A stretch of DNA of 64,000 nt from Flavobacteriales bacterium (GCA_947470515.1 CANITF010000003.1:89962-153961); one strand, 5' to 3'; shown: positions 44,538 to 54,084, counted from the first letter of the stretch. Notes: generated by a model from the sequence alone, not told the origin. A program made the numbers and translations.

Positions 44538-45226
44538 AACATCAACCTTACCTGTCCATTTGTTTCCAAAGGAGCACGGTGCACACAAGGAAGAACCTTA
44601 CTTTCAGGATGATCAATCGCCAATCGCCAGATATGACCAAGAACTAAGTTGACAGGAATCGCCGAAGGTTTTGCTTGATAATGCAAGTCAAAGAAATATT
44701 CACTTAAAAAGGCTTCAAATCCTTCGTCTTCTCCACCATAGAGTTTTTGAAGTTCGTGACGAATTTCGGGAATGAGAATTTTTTGTTCTGCTTGTGAATT
44801 GGGAATGAGCTCACTTGCAGCGCCATAATACGTGCATAAAAACGTGTCGGTTGGAATAGGGGAGCGATCTACATGATAAGAGTAGACATCCGTTGGGAAA
44901 AACGGAAAAGCATCATCTCGTTCATAATATTTGATCAAATTAAGGATTGGAGAAGCACCATGAGACCTTAATGATTTTAAATCAGTAATTAGAATTTCAC
45001 GAGCAAGATTTCCCTGTTCACTGAGGTGAAGTGCACGAAGCTCTTCTTCACCCAACTCTATCATGTTCCCTTCAAAATCGACCTTTTTTACAATCTCAGA
45101 GAAATCACCGATTAATTCACGTGCCCAACACAACGCATTATTCTCTCCACGAAAAGGCGTAGAAACAAGGTCTTCAAAATTTGTGACCGTTTGAATATGG
45201 TTTCCGAAAGGTGAAAAATCGTTCAT
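44528..45226 (-). CDS. DUF1826-like protein
   Basis: A 232-residue cytoplasmic protein without a signal peptide. YSYHVDRSPIPTDTFLCTYY(G) in the middle and CVHRAPLETNGQVRLMLIC at the C-terminus resemble the conserved HxD and VHRsP segments of DUF1826. The spacing of these His/Asp motifs suggests a cupin- or dioxygenase-like metal site, but that is inference. It stands alone on the minus strand. The 121 bp upstream show no clear promoter. Confidence 0.55.
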   Translation of the reverse strand: MNDFSPFGNHIQTVTNFEDLVSTPFRGENNALCWARELIGDFSEIVKKVDFEGNMIELGEEELRALHLSEQGNLAREILITDLKSLRSHGASPILNLIKYYERDDAFPFFPTDVYSYHVDRSPIPTDTFLCTYYGAASELIPNSQAEQKILIPEIRHELQKLYGGEDEGFEAFLSEYFFDLHYQAKPSAIPVNLVLGHIWRLAIDHPESKVLPCVHRAPLETNGQVRLMLIC

Positions 45227-45347
45227 AATGGTAAACGTATGAAATTATTTGAACTAAATAAATCTCAATTTTTCGCGTCCTTTTTTGTTTAGAATTTTAA
45301 AACCTTAAAAACTCATTTCTTGAAAATGATTTATAATGCCAATCAAC

Positions 45348-47399
45348 TTATTCAAGTAAAATTTTATTAGTCAGAAGCTTATTTCCTGAAGTTGCTTTTA
45401 ACAAATAAATCCCCTTTGGCTCTTTACTAAGATCTATTGATCCGTTTGCAGAGTTTGATTTGTAAACGATTTCACCCTGTAAATTATAGATCTCGATTTC
45501 AATTAAATTCAAATTATCCGAATTGATTGAGAAAATTCCGTTTGATGGATTTGGTGAGATAGTTATAATATTTAAAGCGTTTTCATTCAATCCTAAACCA
45601 CTAATGGTGAAACAAGACGAAGTGTCAGAACAACCATTTTGCGTATTTATTACTGCATAATCACCATTCGCCGTGGCATTAAAAATCTGATTTGTTGCAT
45701 TTACAAGGAATGAATTGTCAAAACAGTCAATCCATTGGTAGGTTCCAACCAAAGAATTTGCAGTCAGTGTACTTCCAGTCAGCGTGACAGAATTATCAAT
45801 GATTGCAACGGTAACGGTTAAAAGTTGTGCTGCTGATGATCCACAAATGTTGTTAGCAGTAACCAAAATATCGCCACCTGTTGAAAAAGAAGCGGTCGGA
45901 ATAGAATTCACTGTTGATGTTCCTGTCCATGAAGCAGGTAAGGTCCACGAGTAATCAATAGCGTTTGGATCGTTGGTTACAGAATAGGAATTGGTGCTAT
46001 TTTCACAGATAATTGCATTTCCCTGAATAATACTTGGCGTTGCAGGAATAGAGGTAGTGTTAATTGCTAATGTTTGAGATGGAGAAGCTCCACAGCTATT
46101 ATTTGCCGTTACAGTTACGTTCCCACTGGTTGCACTTGATGTTGTATTGATCGAATTTGTGGTTGAACTTCCCGACCAACCAATTGGCAAGGTCCAAGTA
46201 TAAGAAGTTGCTCCAACCATTGGTAAAATGTCATACGTGTTTGTTGTCGAAGCACAAATTCCAGCATTTCCATTTATTACTGCCGGTTGCGCTAAAACAC
46301 CGTTGGCTACATTAATTGTGAGTGATTGTGGAGTAGAAGAGCCGCAAACATTAACAGCAGCTATTGTAATATTTCCACTCGTAACAGATGCAGTTGTGGA
46401 AATTGAATTCGTCGTGGAAGTTCCAGTCCAACCCAAAGGCAAAGTCCATAAATAAGAAGTTGCTCCTGGTACAGATGTAACATTATACGAGTTTACTGTT
46501 AACGCACAAATTTCAGTATTACCGTTCACACTTGTTGGCGCATTTGGCATGCTATTCACAACAGTTATTGCCGCTGTTCTTAAAGGGGATGACCCACAAC
46601 TATTATTTGCAGTGACAGTAATATTTCCACTTAAACTGCCGCATGTCGTCGCAATAGAATTAGTCGATGATGTGCCTGTCCAACCAACTGGATATGTCCA
46701 AGTATAGGAAGTTGCTGAAGGTATCGATACTACCGAATACGTGTTTGAAGTGCTTGTACAAATGGTTGTGTTTCCAGTTATTGGCGCTGGAGTAGGAGGA
46801 ATGCTTGTCACTGTAATGGCTAATGTTTGAGGAACAGAAGAACCACAAGACACATTTGCTGTGACAGAAATATTGCCACTTGTTGCACTTGAAGTTGTGG
46901 TAATGGAAGTCGTTGAAGATGTTCCTGACCAACCTCCAGGTAAAGTCCATGTGTAAGATGTTGCTAAAGCGACAGGGGAAATACTATATGTGTTCGACGT
47001 TCCCGAGCAAATTGCTGTATTTCCTGTTATCAATCCCGGTTGGGCTGTTGTTGGACATGCAGAAACGACAATTGTTCCTTTCATACCCATTGCAGCATGT
47101 GGTGTGCACACAAAATAATGTGTTCCAACGGCTAATTGTGCTGGTAAAACCATTCCTCCTCCAAACGCAGTTTGAAATCCTCCTGGCAATGGCGTGTTTC
47201 CATTTGCATTCCAAGTAGTTAAGCTCACTTCACGGGCATCGTGGGACCCACCAATTGTAAAGACAACCGTATCTCCAAAAAGAATATTTGTAGTGGCTGG
47301 AGTATATGTAAATCCAGAAGTATTAATAGTCCAAATAGTGCAAAATGCAGATGTACTTACTGTAATTAAAAGAAGCGTGAGAAGTGATTTTAATTTCAT
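45348..47399 (-). CDS. Secreted cupredoxin-PKD-repeat protein with T9SS sorting domain
   Basis: After a signal peptide (about 1-20) comes a plastocyanin-like domain (21-115) with the full type 1 copper set H53, C98, H101 and M106 (FVCTPHAAMGM). Five tandem PKD-like repeats of about 84 residues follow (about 120-540), each with GNxxIC, A-x-x-Y-x-WTLP-x-GW-x-G, T-SG-x-I-x-V-x-AxN-x-CG and a closing strand. A T9SS sorting domain ends the protein (ITISPNPSNGIFSINS, KGIYLLKA). The copper domain may work in electron transfer or only in adhesion; the repeats are probably a stalk. Confidence 0.8.
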   Translation of the reverse strand: MKLKSLLTLLLITVSTSAFCTIWTINTSGFTYTPATTNILFGDTVVFTIGGSHDAREVSLTTWNANGNTPLPGGFQTAFGGGMVLPAQLAVGTHYFVCTPHAAMGMKGTIVVSACPTTAQPGLITGNTAICSGTSNTYSISPVALATSYTWTLPGGWSGTSSTTSITTTSSATSGNISVTANVSCGSSVPQTLAITVTSIPPTPAPITGNTTICTSTSNTYSVVSIPSATSYTWTYPVGWTGTSSTNSIATTCGSLSGNITVTANNSCGSSPLRTAAITVVNSMPNAPTSVNGNTEICALTVNSYNVTSVPGATSYLWTLPLGWTGTSTTNSISTTASVTSGNITIAAVNVCGSSTPQSLTINVANGVLAQPAVINGNAGICASTTNTYDILPMVGATSYTWTLPIGWSGSSTTNSINTTSSATSGNVTVTANNSCGASPSQTLAINTTSIPATPSIIQGNAIICENSTNSYSVTNDPNAIDYSWTLPASWTGTSTVNSIPTASFSTGGDILVTANNICGSSAAQLLTVTVAIIDNSVTLTGSTLTANSLVGTYQWIDCFDNSFLVNATNQIFNATANGDYAVINTQNGCSDTSSCFTISGLGLNENALNIITISPNPSNGIFSINSDNLNLIEIEIYNLQGEIVYKSNSANGSIDLSKEPKGIYLLKATSGNKLLTNKILLE

Positions 47400-47408
47400 G
47401 TTATATAA

Positions 47409-47447
47409 TTTGTAATTCGTGATTTGTAATTTGTAATTCGCAATTTT
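47409..47447. repeat. Short AT-rich intergenic tandem repeat
   Basis: The spacer between two minus-strand genes contains TTTGTAATTCGTGA, TTTGTAA and TTTGTAATTCGCAA in a row, an imperfect repeat of a 7- and 14-base unit. Similar strings are frequent in Bacteroidota spacers (general recollection). Confidence 0.5.
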
Positions 47448-47465
47448 TTGAGATAAGTATATAGC

Positions 47466-48866
47466 TTATTTCACTTGTTCATTTATCCAATTCAACATCA
47501 ATTCCAACGCTACTGGCGAAATAGTTTGTTCAATTTCCGAATATTCACTTGGTGAACCTGTCGCACATTCTTGGAACAAATGATTCAAATTGGCCAACTC
47601 TTTTGTCGTTACTTTTTGATTTCCACCTTTAATTAAAGCAGCATGAATAGCAGTTAAATTTTCTTTAGAGGGAACTTGTAAATCTTTCGATCCGTTAATA
47701 GCCAATACAGGACATTTTACCTTTTCCAATATAAATGAAGGATCATATTTTATAAAATAGACCAGCCATGGTGTAGCAATTTGTTCAACAGTATAGTTTA
47801 CATAATCTTCATCAGAAACACCTTCCGGTTTACCCGCATCAGGACTTTCTATTAATGACGCTAACATGTGAATTGTCAAGTCTTTTTTCAATTGCGTTGC
47901 GTCCGTCGATTTTTTAATGATTTCAAATAATTCGGTGTTTTCCTTTTTTCCGAGTTGAAGATTGTCTTCACTTTCGCCAGATGCGCGACCAATTAATTCT
48001 TGTTGCAATAACAATAATTCATCTCCTGGTATTCCTGTTCCAGCCAATAATACGATAAAAGCTACATTCTTTGATTTGGCTGCAACAATCGGAGCAATAA
48101 TTCCTCCTTCGCTGTGTCCGACTAATCCAATTTTCTTTTTGTTAACGCCTTTTTTGGTCATTAAAAATGCAACAGCTGCTTGCACATCAGCAGCAAAATC
48201 TTGCGTAGTAGCAGTTTTAAAATCTCCAGTAGAAAAGGCTGTTCCGCGGTCATCGTACCTCAAAACTCCGATTCCATTGCGCGTCAAATAATCTGACAAA
48301 ACAAGGAAAGGTTTGTGACTCATTAATTCTTCATCACGATTTTGTGGTCCACTTCCAGAGATTAAAATAACAACAGGATAAATACCTTCTTTTTTAGGAA
48401 GTGTTAATGTTCCTGATAATGTAACGCCCGCTTTTTTGTTTTTAAATGTGACTTCTTCGGAATAATAGGGATATGGTTCAATTGGATTTTGTGGTCGTTT
48501 AGCTTTGATTATTTCAATCTCATCATGTGATAAATTCATCGTAAATGTTTGTCCTGCTTGACTAAAATTACCAACTATAATGTTGTCTTTTCCCAACGTT
48601 CCAACGTATTCGATTTTTGCTTTCTCGATTTTAATATTCAATAGATTGTTTTCAAAACTCGTTGAAGAAGTCGGGATATCCTTGGCTCCCTGATCTGGGC
48701 TATCCATTGTGGAAGTATAACCAGTTGCTGTTTTTGAAATGTTGAACACAAGCCTAATCTGCATTCCTTGAATCTTTAATACACCGTTCCATTTACCAGT
48801 GATTTCTTGACTGAATGAATTGAAAAAACTTAGAAAAGTAAAAGCGAATAAGATGAACTTCTGCAT
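47466..48866 (-). CDS. Exported alpha/beta hydrolase
   Basis: The 466-residue protein has a signal peptide (about 1-19) and a small beta-rich N-terminal domain (about 22-120). It is followed by an alpha/beta hydrolase domain from about residue 145: oxyanion region VVILISGSGPQNRD, YDDRGTAFSTG, nucleophile S252 in GLVGHSEGG, the acid in LAINGSKDLQVP, and the histidine in ANLNHLFQE. This combination is a common Bacteroidota esterase/peptidase-like family of unknown substrate. No T9SS domain is present, so it is probably periplasmic. Confidence 0.83.
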   Translation of the reverse strand: MQKFILFAFTFLSFFNSFSQEITGKWNGVLKIQGMQIRLVFNISKTATGYTSTMDSPDQGAKDIPTSSTSFENNLLNIKIEKAKIEYVGTLGKDNIIVGNFSQAGQTFTMNLSHDEIEIIKAKRPQNPIEPYPYYSEEVTFKNKKAGVTLSGTLTLPKKEGIYPVVILISGSGPQNRDEELMSHKPFLVLSDYLTRNGIGVLRYDDRGTAFSTGDFKTATTQDFAADVQAAVAFLMTKKGVNKKKIGLVGHSEGGIIAPIVAAKSKNVAFIVLLAGTGIPGDELLLLQQELIGRASGESEDNLQLGKKENTELFEIIKKSTDATQLKKDLTIHMLASLIESPDAGKPEGVSDEDYVNYTVEQIATPWLVYFIKYDPSFILEKVKCPVLAINGSKDLQVPSKENLTAIHAALIKGGNQKVTTKELANLNHLFQECATGSPSEYSEIEQTISPVALELMLNWINEQVK

Positions 48867-49087
48867 TTTTTAGGGTTAATTTGACTATTATTTTTAAGTG
48901 TTAAAATTAACTATTTTTTAGCGAAGAAGAAATTGATGAGAGAATTATTACCTTTTAATAGTATTTAATTTCTTTGACTAGAGACTCTAAATCAATAAAT
49001 TGTATCTTGTTCAGATTGCTCATTGATCAATTTATAAGTGATATCGCTAAATTCGCTTAATTTTCTAAAAAAAAGGAGTTATTGCCT

Positions 49088-49639
49088 TTATATTATTCCT
49101 TTAGCAATTTCTTTTTGAATGGTATGACCAATGTCTTTATTGTACCAATTTTGTAAAGCAACTTTTTGATCGACAACCGACAATTGTTGCGCTTTTGATT
49201 CAAGAAACAAAATAGCTGCTGGCTCAGGTCGTGGACCCCAAACAAATAAATCTTTATTGTTACCATCTCTAATAATCAAGCGGGGAATAGATTTTACTCC
49301 ATTTGTTAAGTAGTTTTCTATTTCAGAATTTTCACTGTCTCTCAGTTGGATTTCTAGCGTTATTAATGGATTCAATTCAGCCAGTTTCACGATAAATGGG
49401 ACACAATGTGCAGCATCACCACACCAAGGTTCAGCAATGATAACCCACGTTTGTTTTTTTGAAATTGAATTGACGGCTGCAAGTGATTCTGGAAGAATTC
49501 CACCTTTTTTTAGCCATCTATTTTGACGTGAAAAATTGAGTTTTGTATATTCTAAAAAATGAGGATCATCGTATGGCGAATGAATAATTTTCCCTGCTAA
49601 AACCTCGTCGAATGTCTGTTGATAGTCTTTAAATGTCAT
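49088..49639 (-). CDS. Thioredoxin-fold family protein with C-x5-C site
   Basis: A 183-residue cytoplasmic protein. The thioredoxin-like strand WVIIAEPWCGDAAHC places cysteines at C73 and C79, spaced C-x5-C and not CxxC. The cis-proline loop is KSIPRLIIRD, followed by the FVWGPRPEP stretch typical of this subgroup. The long N-terminal helical part (1-60) is also a feature of the subgroup. Redox activity by the wide cysteine pair is possible but unproven. It stands alone. Confidence 0.78.
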   Translation of the reverse strand: MTFKDYQQTFDEVLAGKIIHSPYDDPHFLEYTKLNFSRQNRWLKKGGILPESLAAVNSISKKQTWVIIAEPWCGDAAHCVPFIVKLAELNPLITLEIQLRDSENSEIENYLTNGVKSIPRLIIRDGNNKDLFVWGPRPEPAAILFLESKAQQLSVVDQKVALQNWYNKDIGHTIQKEIAKGII

Positions 49640-49764
49640 GTCTTTGAATTTTTCTGTAAAGTTAAGGTCACTTTTAAAAATGAAAGCAACTTAGATTACA
49701 AATCATGTGTCTAAAAAAAACTTTTGGATTGCAAGAATGCCTTCATTTTATCAAGGGTAAAGAC

Positions 49765-49800
49765 AAAAAAAAGTCCACAAAAACGAATTTCTGTGGACTT
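49765..49800 (-). terminator. Rho-independent terminator of the Cys-rich envelope cluster
   Basis: On the minus strand AAGTCCACA (49800-49792) pairs with TGTGGACTT (49779-49771) around a 12-base loop, followed by a run of T. It lies 19 bases past the last gene of the cluster. Confidence 0.8.
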
Positions 49801-49819
49801 ATAAAATTGAATTTATGAC

Positions 49820-50203
49820 TTATTGAGGTAAGCAAACTACAGTTATCTCTTTCATCTCCATATTGCCGTCATGGTCTTTTTCAACGTCAACTACTAGTTT
49901 TACAACGGATGTATCTGCCACGTTATTCGTCCACGAATAATCCAATGCATAGTTTGCTGCATGCACATCATGGATTTCTGAAAACACATCACTTCCTGTT
50001 GTTAAATTGGTAAAAGTAACTGTGTATCCATGCATTTCTGCAGATCCATTCACCGACCCTGTTAAATGCACCACTGAACCAAATGGAATGGTGTCATTTG
50101 CACTTGGCGTATTGAAAGTGATTGTTGCGGTTACGATTTCATCTTTCTTACAAGAGATAAGTGAAATGGATAATAATGAGATTATGATAATTGATCTTGT
50201 CAT
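49820..50203 (-). CDS. DUF4625-like lipoprotein
   Basis: The 127-residue protein has a lipoprotein signal with C18 (SLISCKK). The body is one Ig-like beta domain with several histidines: EMHGYTVTFTN, FSEIHDVHAANY, ALDYSW and a His/Asp-rich end VEKDHDGNMEMKEI. This resembles DUF4625 proteins of Bacteroidota. The His and Met residues could bind a metal, which fits the Cys-rich neighbours, but this is inference. It overlaps the upstream gene by ATGA. Confidence 0.6.
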   Translation of the reverse strand: MTRSIIIISLLSISLISCKKDEIVTATITFNTPSANDTIPFGSVVHLTGSVNGSAEMHGYTVTFTNLTTGSDVFSEIHDVHAANYALDYSWTNNVADTSVVKLVVDVEKDHDGNMEMKEITVVCLPQ

Positions 50204-51117
50204 TTTTTATGTTTTTTAGAAATTAAATAATTGAGTGAAATAGACACCAATTCTTTTTGTTGAACCGTTCCATTTCCTAAGTTTTGATAAATTGGGAGTT
50301 GCCCATAAAGTGATAAAAACCAGTTGGAACGAATAATATTCAAGCCAATTTTTCCACTGATTATTTCACCATTGTTCATGCTTTCATTGGTTGTGTAGCC
50401 ATGTATCCGGTCTTTTAAAATTAAACTTGCTTGGAATCCAACGAATGGCCGAAATGTAGTCTTCGAAAATTTGAACATTCTAAAAATAGTTCCTCCAATC
50501 GAGGATGAATTTCCATATTGATAACCAAATTTATTTTGCAAAGAATAGGAGTTTGCCGCTTCAATTTGTCCACCATTTTTGCCCGATTGAAAGATAAAAT
50601 TGGCAGACAATGTAAAATTAAAAGCACCAGTTCCAGGAAACATATTCGACATGGTATGCGCACTTTCTGCATATTTCCCAGTCGGAGTTTTTATTCCAAA
50701 TCCAATATTCAATTGGCGTTGAATAATACCATTCGTATCTTTTTGAATAACTGGTGTATAGAAGCTCTGTAAGCCAATATCACCAATTCCAGACTGAATA
50801 GTTTTTGAACCACTTTCGATTTGAATCGCATATGAATAAGGAAGTGTCCCAATTATTTGCCATCGATTGGACAATTGAAACTTTCCCATCAAATCAGATT
50901 GAAGAAAATATTCGGTTGAGTTGGTCGAAACTCCCGTTAAAAGTGATTCACTATGGCTGCAATACCGCCTATAAGTTGAACGAATTCCAATAAAATGGAA
51001 ATCATTTGTTGGTGTAAAACCATTCATGCCAGATGCGCTAACACCGCCACAAACATCGCATGCCACAGTTGCGAAATGCAGGTATACACCAATTGTTAAT
51101 GCAACATATTTGAGCAT
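50200..51117 (-). CDS. Outer-membrane beta-barrel protein with CDVCGG N-terminus
   Basis: The 305-residue exported protein has a signal peptide up to about A19, directly followed by CDVCGG, a pair of cysteines at the mature N-terminus. The rest is a series of amphipathic strands typical of an outer-membrane barrel (FIGIRSTYRRYC, WQIIGTLPYSYAI, LNIGFGIKTPTGKY, FRPFVGFQASLIL, WFLSLYGQLPIYQ). The barrel resembles the transporter-type proteins often found beside metal genes in Bacteroidota. It is coupled to the following lipoprotein by ATGA. The transported compound is unknown. Confidence 0.65.
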   Translation of the reverse strand: MLKYVALTIGVYLHFATVACDVCGGVSASGMNGFTPTNDFHFIGIRSTYRRYCSHSESLLTGVSTNSTEYFLQSDLMGKFQLSNRWQIIGTLPYSYAIQIESGSKTIQSGIGDIGLQSFYTPVIQKDTNGIIQRQLNIGFGIKTPTGKYAESAHTMSNMFPGTGAFNFTLSANFIFQSGKNGGQIEAANSYSLQNKFGYQYGNSSSIGGTIFRMFKFSKTTFRPFVGFQASLILKDRIHGYTTNESMNNGEIISGKIGLNIIRSNWFLSLYGQLPIYQNLGNGTVQQKELVSISLNYLISKKHKK

Positions 51118-51168
51118 ACAATTAGATTTAAATAAGTAAAATAGGACTAATTGTTTTAGTTCCTTTTA

Positions 51169-51567
51169 TTATGAAAATCGGATGGTAGGTGGATGGAAAA
51201 TAGCAGATAAATGCTCTTTCGAATGAAGAGAAGCATAGGTGTAAAAATGCGTTATATGTTCACTTCTAAACGATGAAAAAATAGATGGTTTTATCTGCAA
51301 AATCGAGCAACTTTGAAGTTCAATTTTCCCAGTATAAGGATTATGTTTTTTGTTGGATGCATTTTTCAATTCCTCCGCCTCCAACTTTTTCAATTGCTTT
51401 GCCAAGTAACACTTACCATTACATTTCATGGCTGGTTTATCCTTGTTCTCACATTTTTCTTGAGCAATTCTTGTTTGATCTATCTTATACCATACTTCCC
51501 AACCTAGAAAAAAGAAACTTTTCCCTAATAAAGCTGTCGTTAATAAAATGGTAAAAAGAAATCTCAT
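51169..51567 (-). CDS. Cys-rich membrane-anchored protein with CNGKCYL motif
   Basis: ATG 51567 overlaps the stop of the E1 dehydrogenase gene by one base (TGATG) and gives 132 residues. An N-terminal hydrophobic helix precedes YKIDQTRIAQEKCENKDKPA and MKCNGKCYLAKQLKK, a conserved cysteine pattern C-x-N-x-x-KP-x-x-x-C-N-G-K-C-Y-L found in small Bacteroidota proteins near metal-handling genes. The C-terminal half has no recognised motif. The two genes after it encode an outer-membrane-like protein and a His-rich lipoprotein. A role in metal handling is inferred from the motif and context. Confidence 0.65.
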   Translation of the reverse strand: MRFLFTILLTTALLGKSFFFLGWEVWYKIDQTRIAQEKCENKDKPAMKCNGKCYLAKQLKKLEAEELKNASNKKHNPYTGKIELQSCSILQIKPSIFSSFRSEHITHFYTYASLHSKEHLSAIFHPPTIRFS

Positions 51568-54011
51568 CAATAAATCGCAGGAAATTCAATTGGATTTACT
51601 TCATGCATGATTGCATATACTTTCTCAACAATATCATCGATACTTGGCTTGGAAAAATAATCTCCATCTGAACCATAAGCAGGTCTGTGATCTTTTGCAC
51701 TCAACGTTTCAGGTGCCGAATCTAAATGAACATAACCATTTTGTTCAACCAAAATTTTGTCAAGAATATATCCTGTTGCACCGCTGCTCACATCTTCGTC
51801 AACAATCAACAAACGATTTGTTTTTGCAATTGAATCCTTGATCATGTGATTGATATCAAACGGCAATAATGTTTGAACATCAATTAATTCAACATCGATA
51901 CCTAATTCTGCCAATTGCTTTAGTGCTGCTTCACACAAATTGAAGGTTGAACCATAAGATACCAATGTTAAATCAGTACCTGTTTTTACAATTTCAGGAA
52001 TCCCAATTGGTTCTTTGAACTCGCCAATATTATTCGGCATTGGTTCTTTTGTTCTATATCCATTAAGAGGTTCGATAACCAAAGCTGGCTCATCCGCTTC
52101 CATAAATAAGTTATAAAAACCTGCTGCTTTTGTCATGTTCCGTGGAACACATACATGAATTCCTCTCAACGAATTGACAATCATTCCCATAGGAGAACCA
52201 CTGTGCCAAATTCCTTCTAAACGGTGTCCACGCGTACTTATAATTAAAGGCGCTTTTTGTCCACCTTTTGTTCTATATTGAACAGTTGCTAAATCATCTG
52301 AAAGCACTTGAACAGCATAAAGCAAATAATCCAAATATTGAATTTCAGCAATAGGTCGTAAACCACGCATCGCCATTCCAATTCCTTGACCAATAATGGT
52401 GCATTCACGAATTCCAGTATCTGTTACACGTAAATCTCCAAATTGCTCTTGCATTCCTTCAAGAGATTGATTGACACCACCAATTTTACCTGCATCCTCT
52501 CCGAAAACTAATGCTTCAGGATATTTTTCAAGTATTTTTCTGTAATTCTCTCTTAATATAATTCTTCCGTCTTCTTGCGCATTTGAACCATCATAAGTTG
52601 GTGCTACAGCATTTATTTTAAGTGCAGAATATTTAGATTGAGAATGTAAATGTGAGCTGTATCTCTCAAAGTTTTCATCAATACGTTGCTTAATCCAAGA
52701 AGATAACGCTTGTTTCGAAGCAGATTTTTCTTCACGAACCATTCTTAAAACTTTGCGTGTTGTCGACAAAATATCTTTTCGAATCGGTTCAAAAGCTTTT
52801 TCTAAGGCCTCAATTTCCTTATTGATAAATGCAGCGTTTGGACTTTCATTACTCACAGCCTTCATCAAAGAAATTGCTTCAGAAATATCATTTTTAAAAT
52901 CATCCGTGAAAGCCTTCCAAGCATCATTTTTTTGAGTTCTAACACTCGCTTTCGCTTCTTTATGAATAGCTTCTAATTCTTCTTCAGTTGCAATTGTTTG
53001 ATCATCAGCATTGAACGTCAAGATCCAAGATTTGAATTTATTGATGCAATCAAAATCAGTTTCCCATTGTAACCGTTCCTCTGATTTATACCGCTCGTGT
53101 GAACCAGAAGTTGAATGTCCTTGCGGCTGATTTACCTCTTTTACATGCACTAAAACTGGAATATGTTCTTCACGTGCTAGCGCAACTGCTTTCTCATACG
53201 TTTCACACAAATGCGCGTAATCCCAACCTTTCGTTATGAAAATTTCATGCCCAGTTTTGTCCTTTGTGCGTTGCATTCCAGCTAACGCTTCAGAAATACT
53301 TCCTTTGGTTGTTTGTAATTCTCTTGGAACAGAAATTCCAAATCCATCATCCCAAACAGACATTACCATTGGAATTTGTAAAACACCAGCAGCATTGATC
53401 GTTTCCCAAAATGGTCCTTCAGAAGTGGAGGCATCGCCAATTGTTCCGAATGCTACTTCATTCCCACTATTTGTAAACTTTTTGAATTTCTCTAAATCTT
53501 TTAACGTTGGGTGATTCCTATAAATTTTTGATGCTTGGGCCAGACCTAATAAACGCGGCATTTGACCGGCAGTAGGTGAAATATCTGCAGAACTGTTTTT
53601 TTGTTCCATCAAATTTTTCCATTCTCCATTTGCGTCCAAATTTCGTGTTGCAAAATGTCCACCCATTTGTCGGCCAGCAGATTGCGGTTCAACAACTTCA
53701 TCCGTGTGAGCGTATAATCCAGCAAAATATTGTTGAACAGTTAATTGGCCAATTGCCATCATTAATGTTTGGTCTCTATAATATCCCGAACGGAAATCTC
53801 CGTTTTGAAATTGTTTCGAAAGAGCTATTTGTGCAAGTTCTTTTCCGTCACCAAAAATACCAAACTTGGCTTTTCCAGTTAAAACTTCCTTTCTTCCTAA
53901 TAAAGACGCCTCACGCGAAAGACACGCTAAACGATAATCGTTTAATACTTCTGTTTTAAAAGTTTGGAAATCCAATGATGTTGATTTTTCGACGGTAGAT
54001 TCTTTTGTCAT
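51567..54011 (-). CDS. Fused E1 alpha/beta 2-oxoacid dehydrogenase (branched-chain type)
   Basis: The 814-residue thiamine-diphosphate enzyme joins the alpha subunit (about 20-460) and the beta subunit (about 485-800) in one chain, common in Bacteroidota. The alpha part shows AGRQMGGHFATRNLD and the cofactor segment GTIGDASTSEGPFWETINAA. The beta part shows VFGEDAGKIGG, GIGMAMRGLRPIAEIQYLDY and DEDVSSGATGYI. It decarboxylates 2-oxo acids and passes the acyl group to an E2 not present here. The preferred substrate (branched-chain or other) cannot be told. Confidence 0.9.
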   Translation of the reverse strand: MTKESTVEKSTSLDFQTFKTEVLNDYRLACLSREASLLGRKEVLTGKAKFGIFGDGKELAQIALSKQFQNGDFRSGYYRDQTLMMAIGQLTVQQYFAGLYAHTDEVVEPQSAGRQMGGHFATRNLDANGEWKNLMEQKNSSADISPTAGQMPRLLGLAQASKIYRNHPTLKDLEKFKKFTNSGNEVAFGTIGDASTSEGPFWETINAAGVLQIPMVMSVWDDGFGISVPRELQTTKGSISEALAGMQRTKDKTGHEIFITKGWDYAHLCETYEKAVALAREEHIPVLVHVKEVNQPQGHSTSGSHERYKSEERLQWETDFDCINKFKSWILTFNADDQTIATEEELEAIHKEAKASVRTQKNDAWKAFTDDFKNDISEAISLMKAVSNESPNAAFINKEIEALEKAFEPIRKDILSTTRKVLRMVREEKSASKQALSSWIKQRIDENFERYSSHLHSQSKYSALKINAVAPTYDGSNAQEDGRIILRENYRKILEKYPEALVFGEDAGKIGGVNQSLEGMQEQFGDLRVTDTGIRECTIIGQGIGMAMRGLRPIAEIQYLDYLLYAVQVLSDDLATVQYRTKGGQKAPLIISTRGHRLEGIWHSGSPMGMIVNSLRGIHVCVPRNMTKAAGFYNLFMEADEPALVIEPLNGYRTKEPMPNNIGEFKEPIGIPEIVKTGTDLTLVSYGSTFNLCEAALKQLAELGIDVELIDVQTLLPFDINHMIKDSIAKTNRLLIVDEDVSSGATGYILDKILVEQNGYVHLDSAPETLSAKDHRPAYGSDGDYFSKPSIDDIVEKVYAIMHEVNPIEFPAIY

Positions 54012-54029
54012 AGATAGCTTTTACACTGA

Positions 54030-54037
54030 CAAAGATA
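54030..54037 (-). promoter_or_regulatory. -7 promoter box of the E1 dehydrogenase gene
   Basis: On the minus strand this reads TATCTTTG, an exact TAnnTTTG match, 18 bases before the E1 start codon. No TTG was seen at the expected -33 distance. Confidence 0.5.
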
Positions 54038-54084
54038 ATAAAAATTGAGATTGAAAATAGTTCGTTTCTAAGAATGTATTTTCT

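Noticed and set aside
46228..46455. Plus-strand open frame inside the cupredoxin/PKD gene
   Set aside because: It lies inside the PKD repeats on the opposite strand and has no start context or family signature.
45700..47040. CRISPR-like or satellite array from regular spacing in the minus-strand gene
   Set aside because: The periodicity of about 250 bp follows the five PKD-like protein repeats, is diverged at DNA level and remains in frame.
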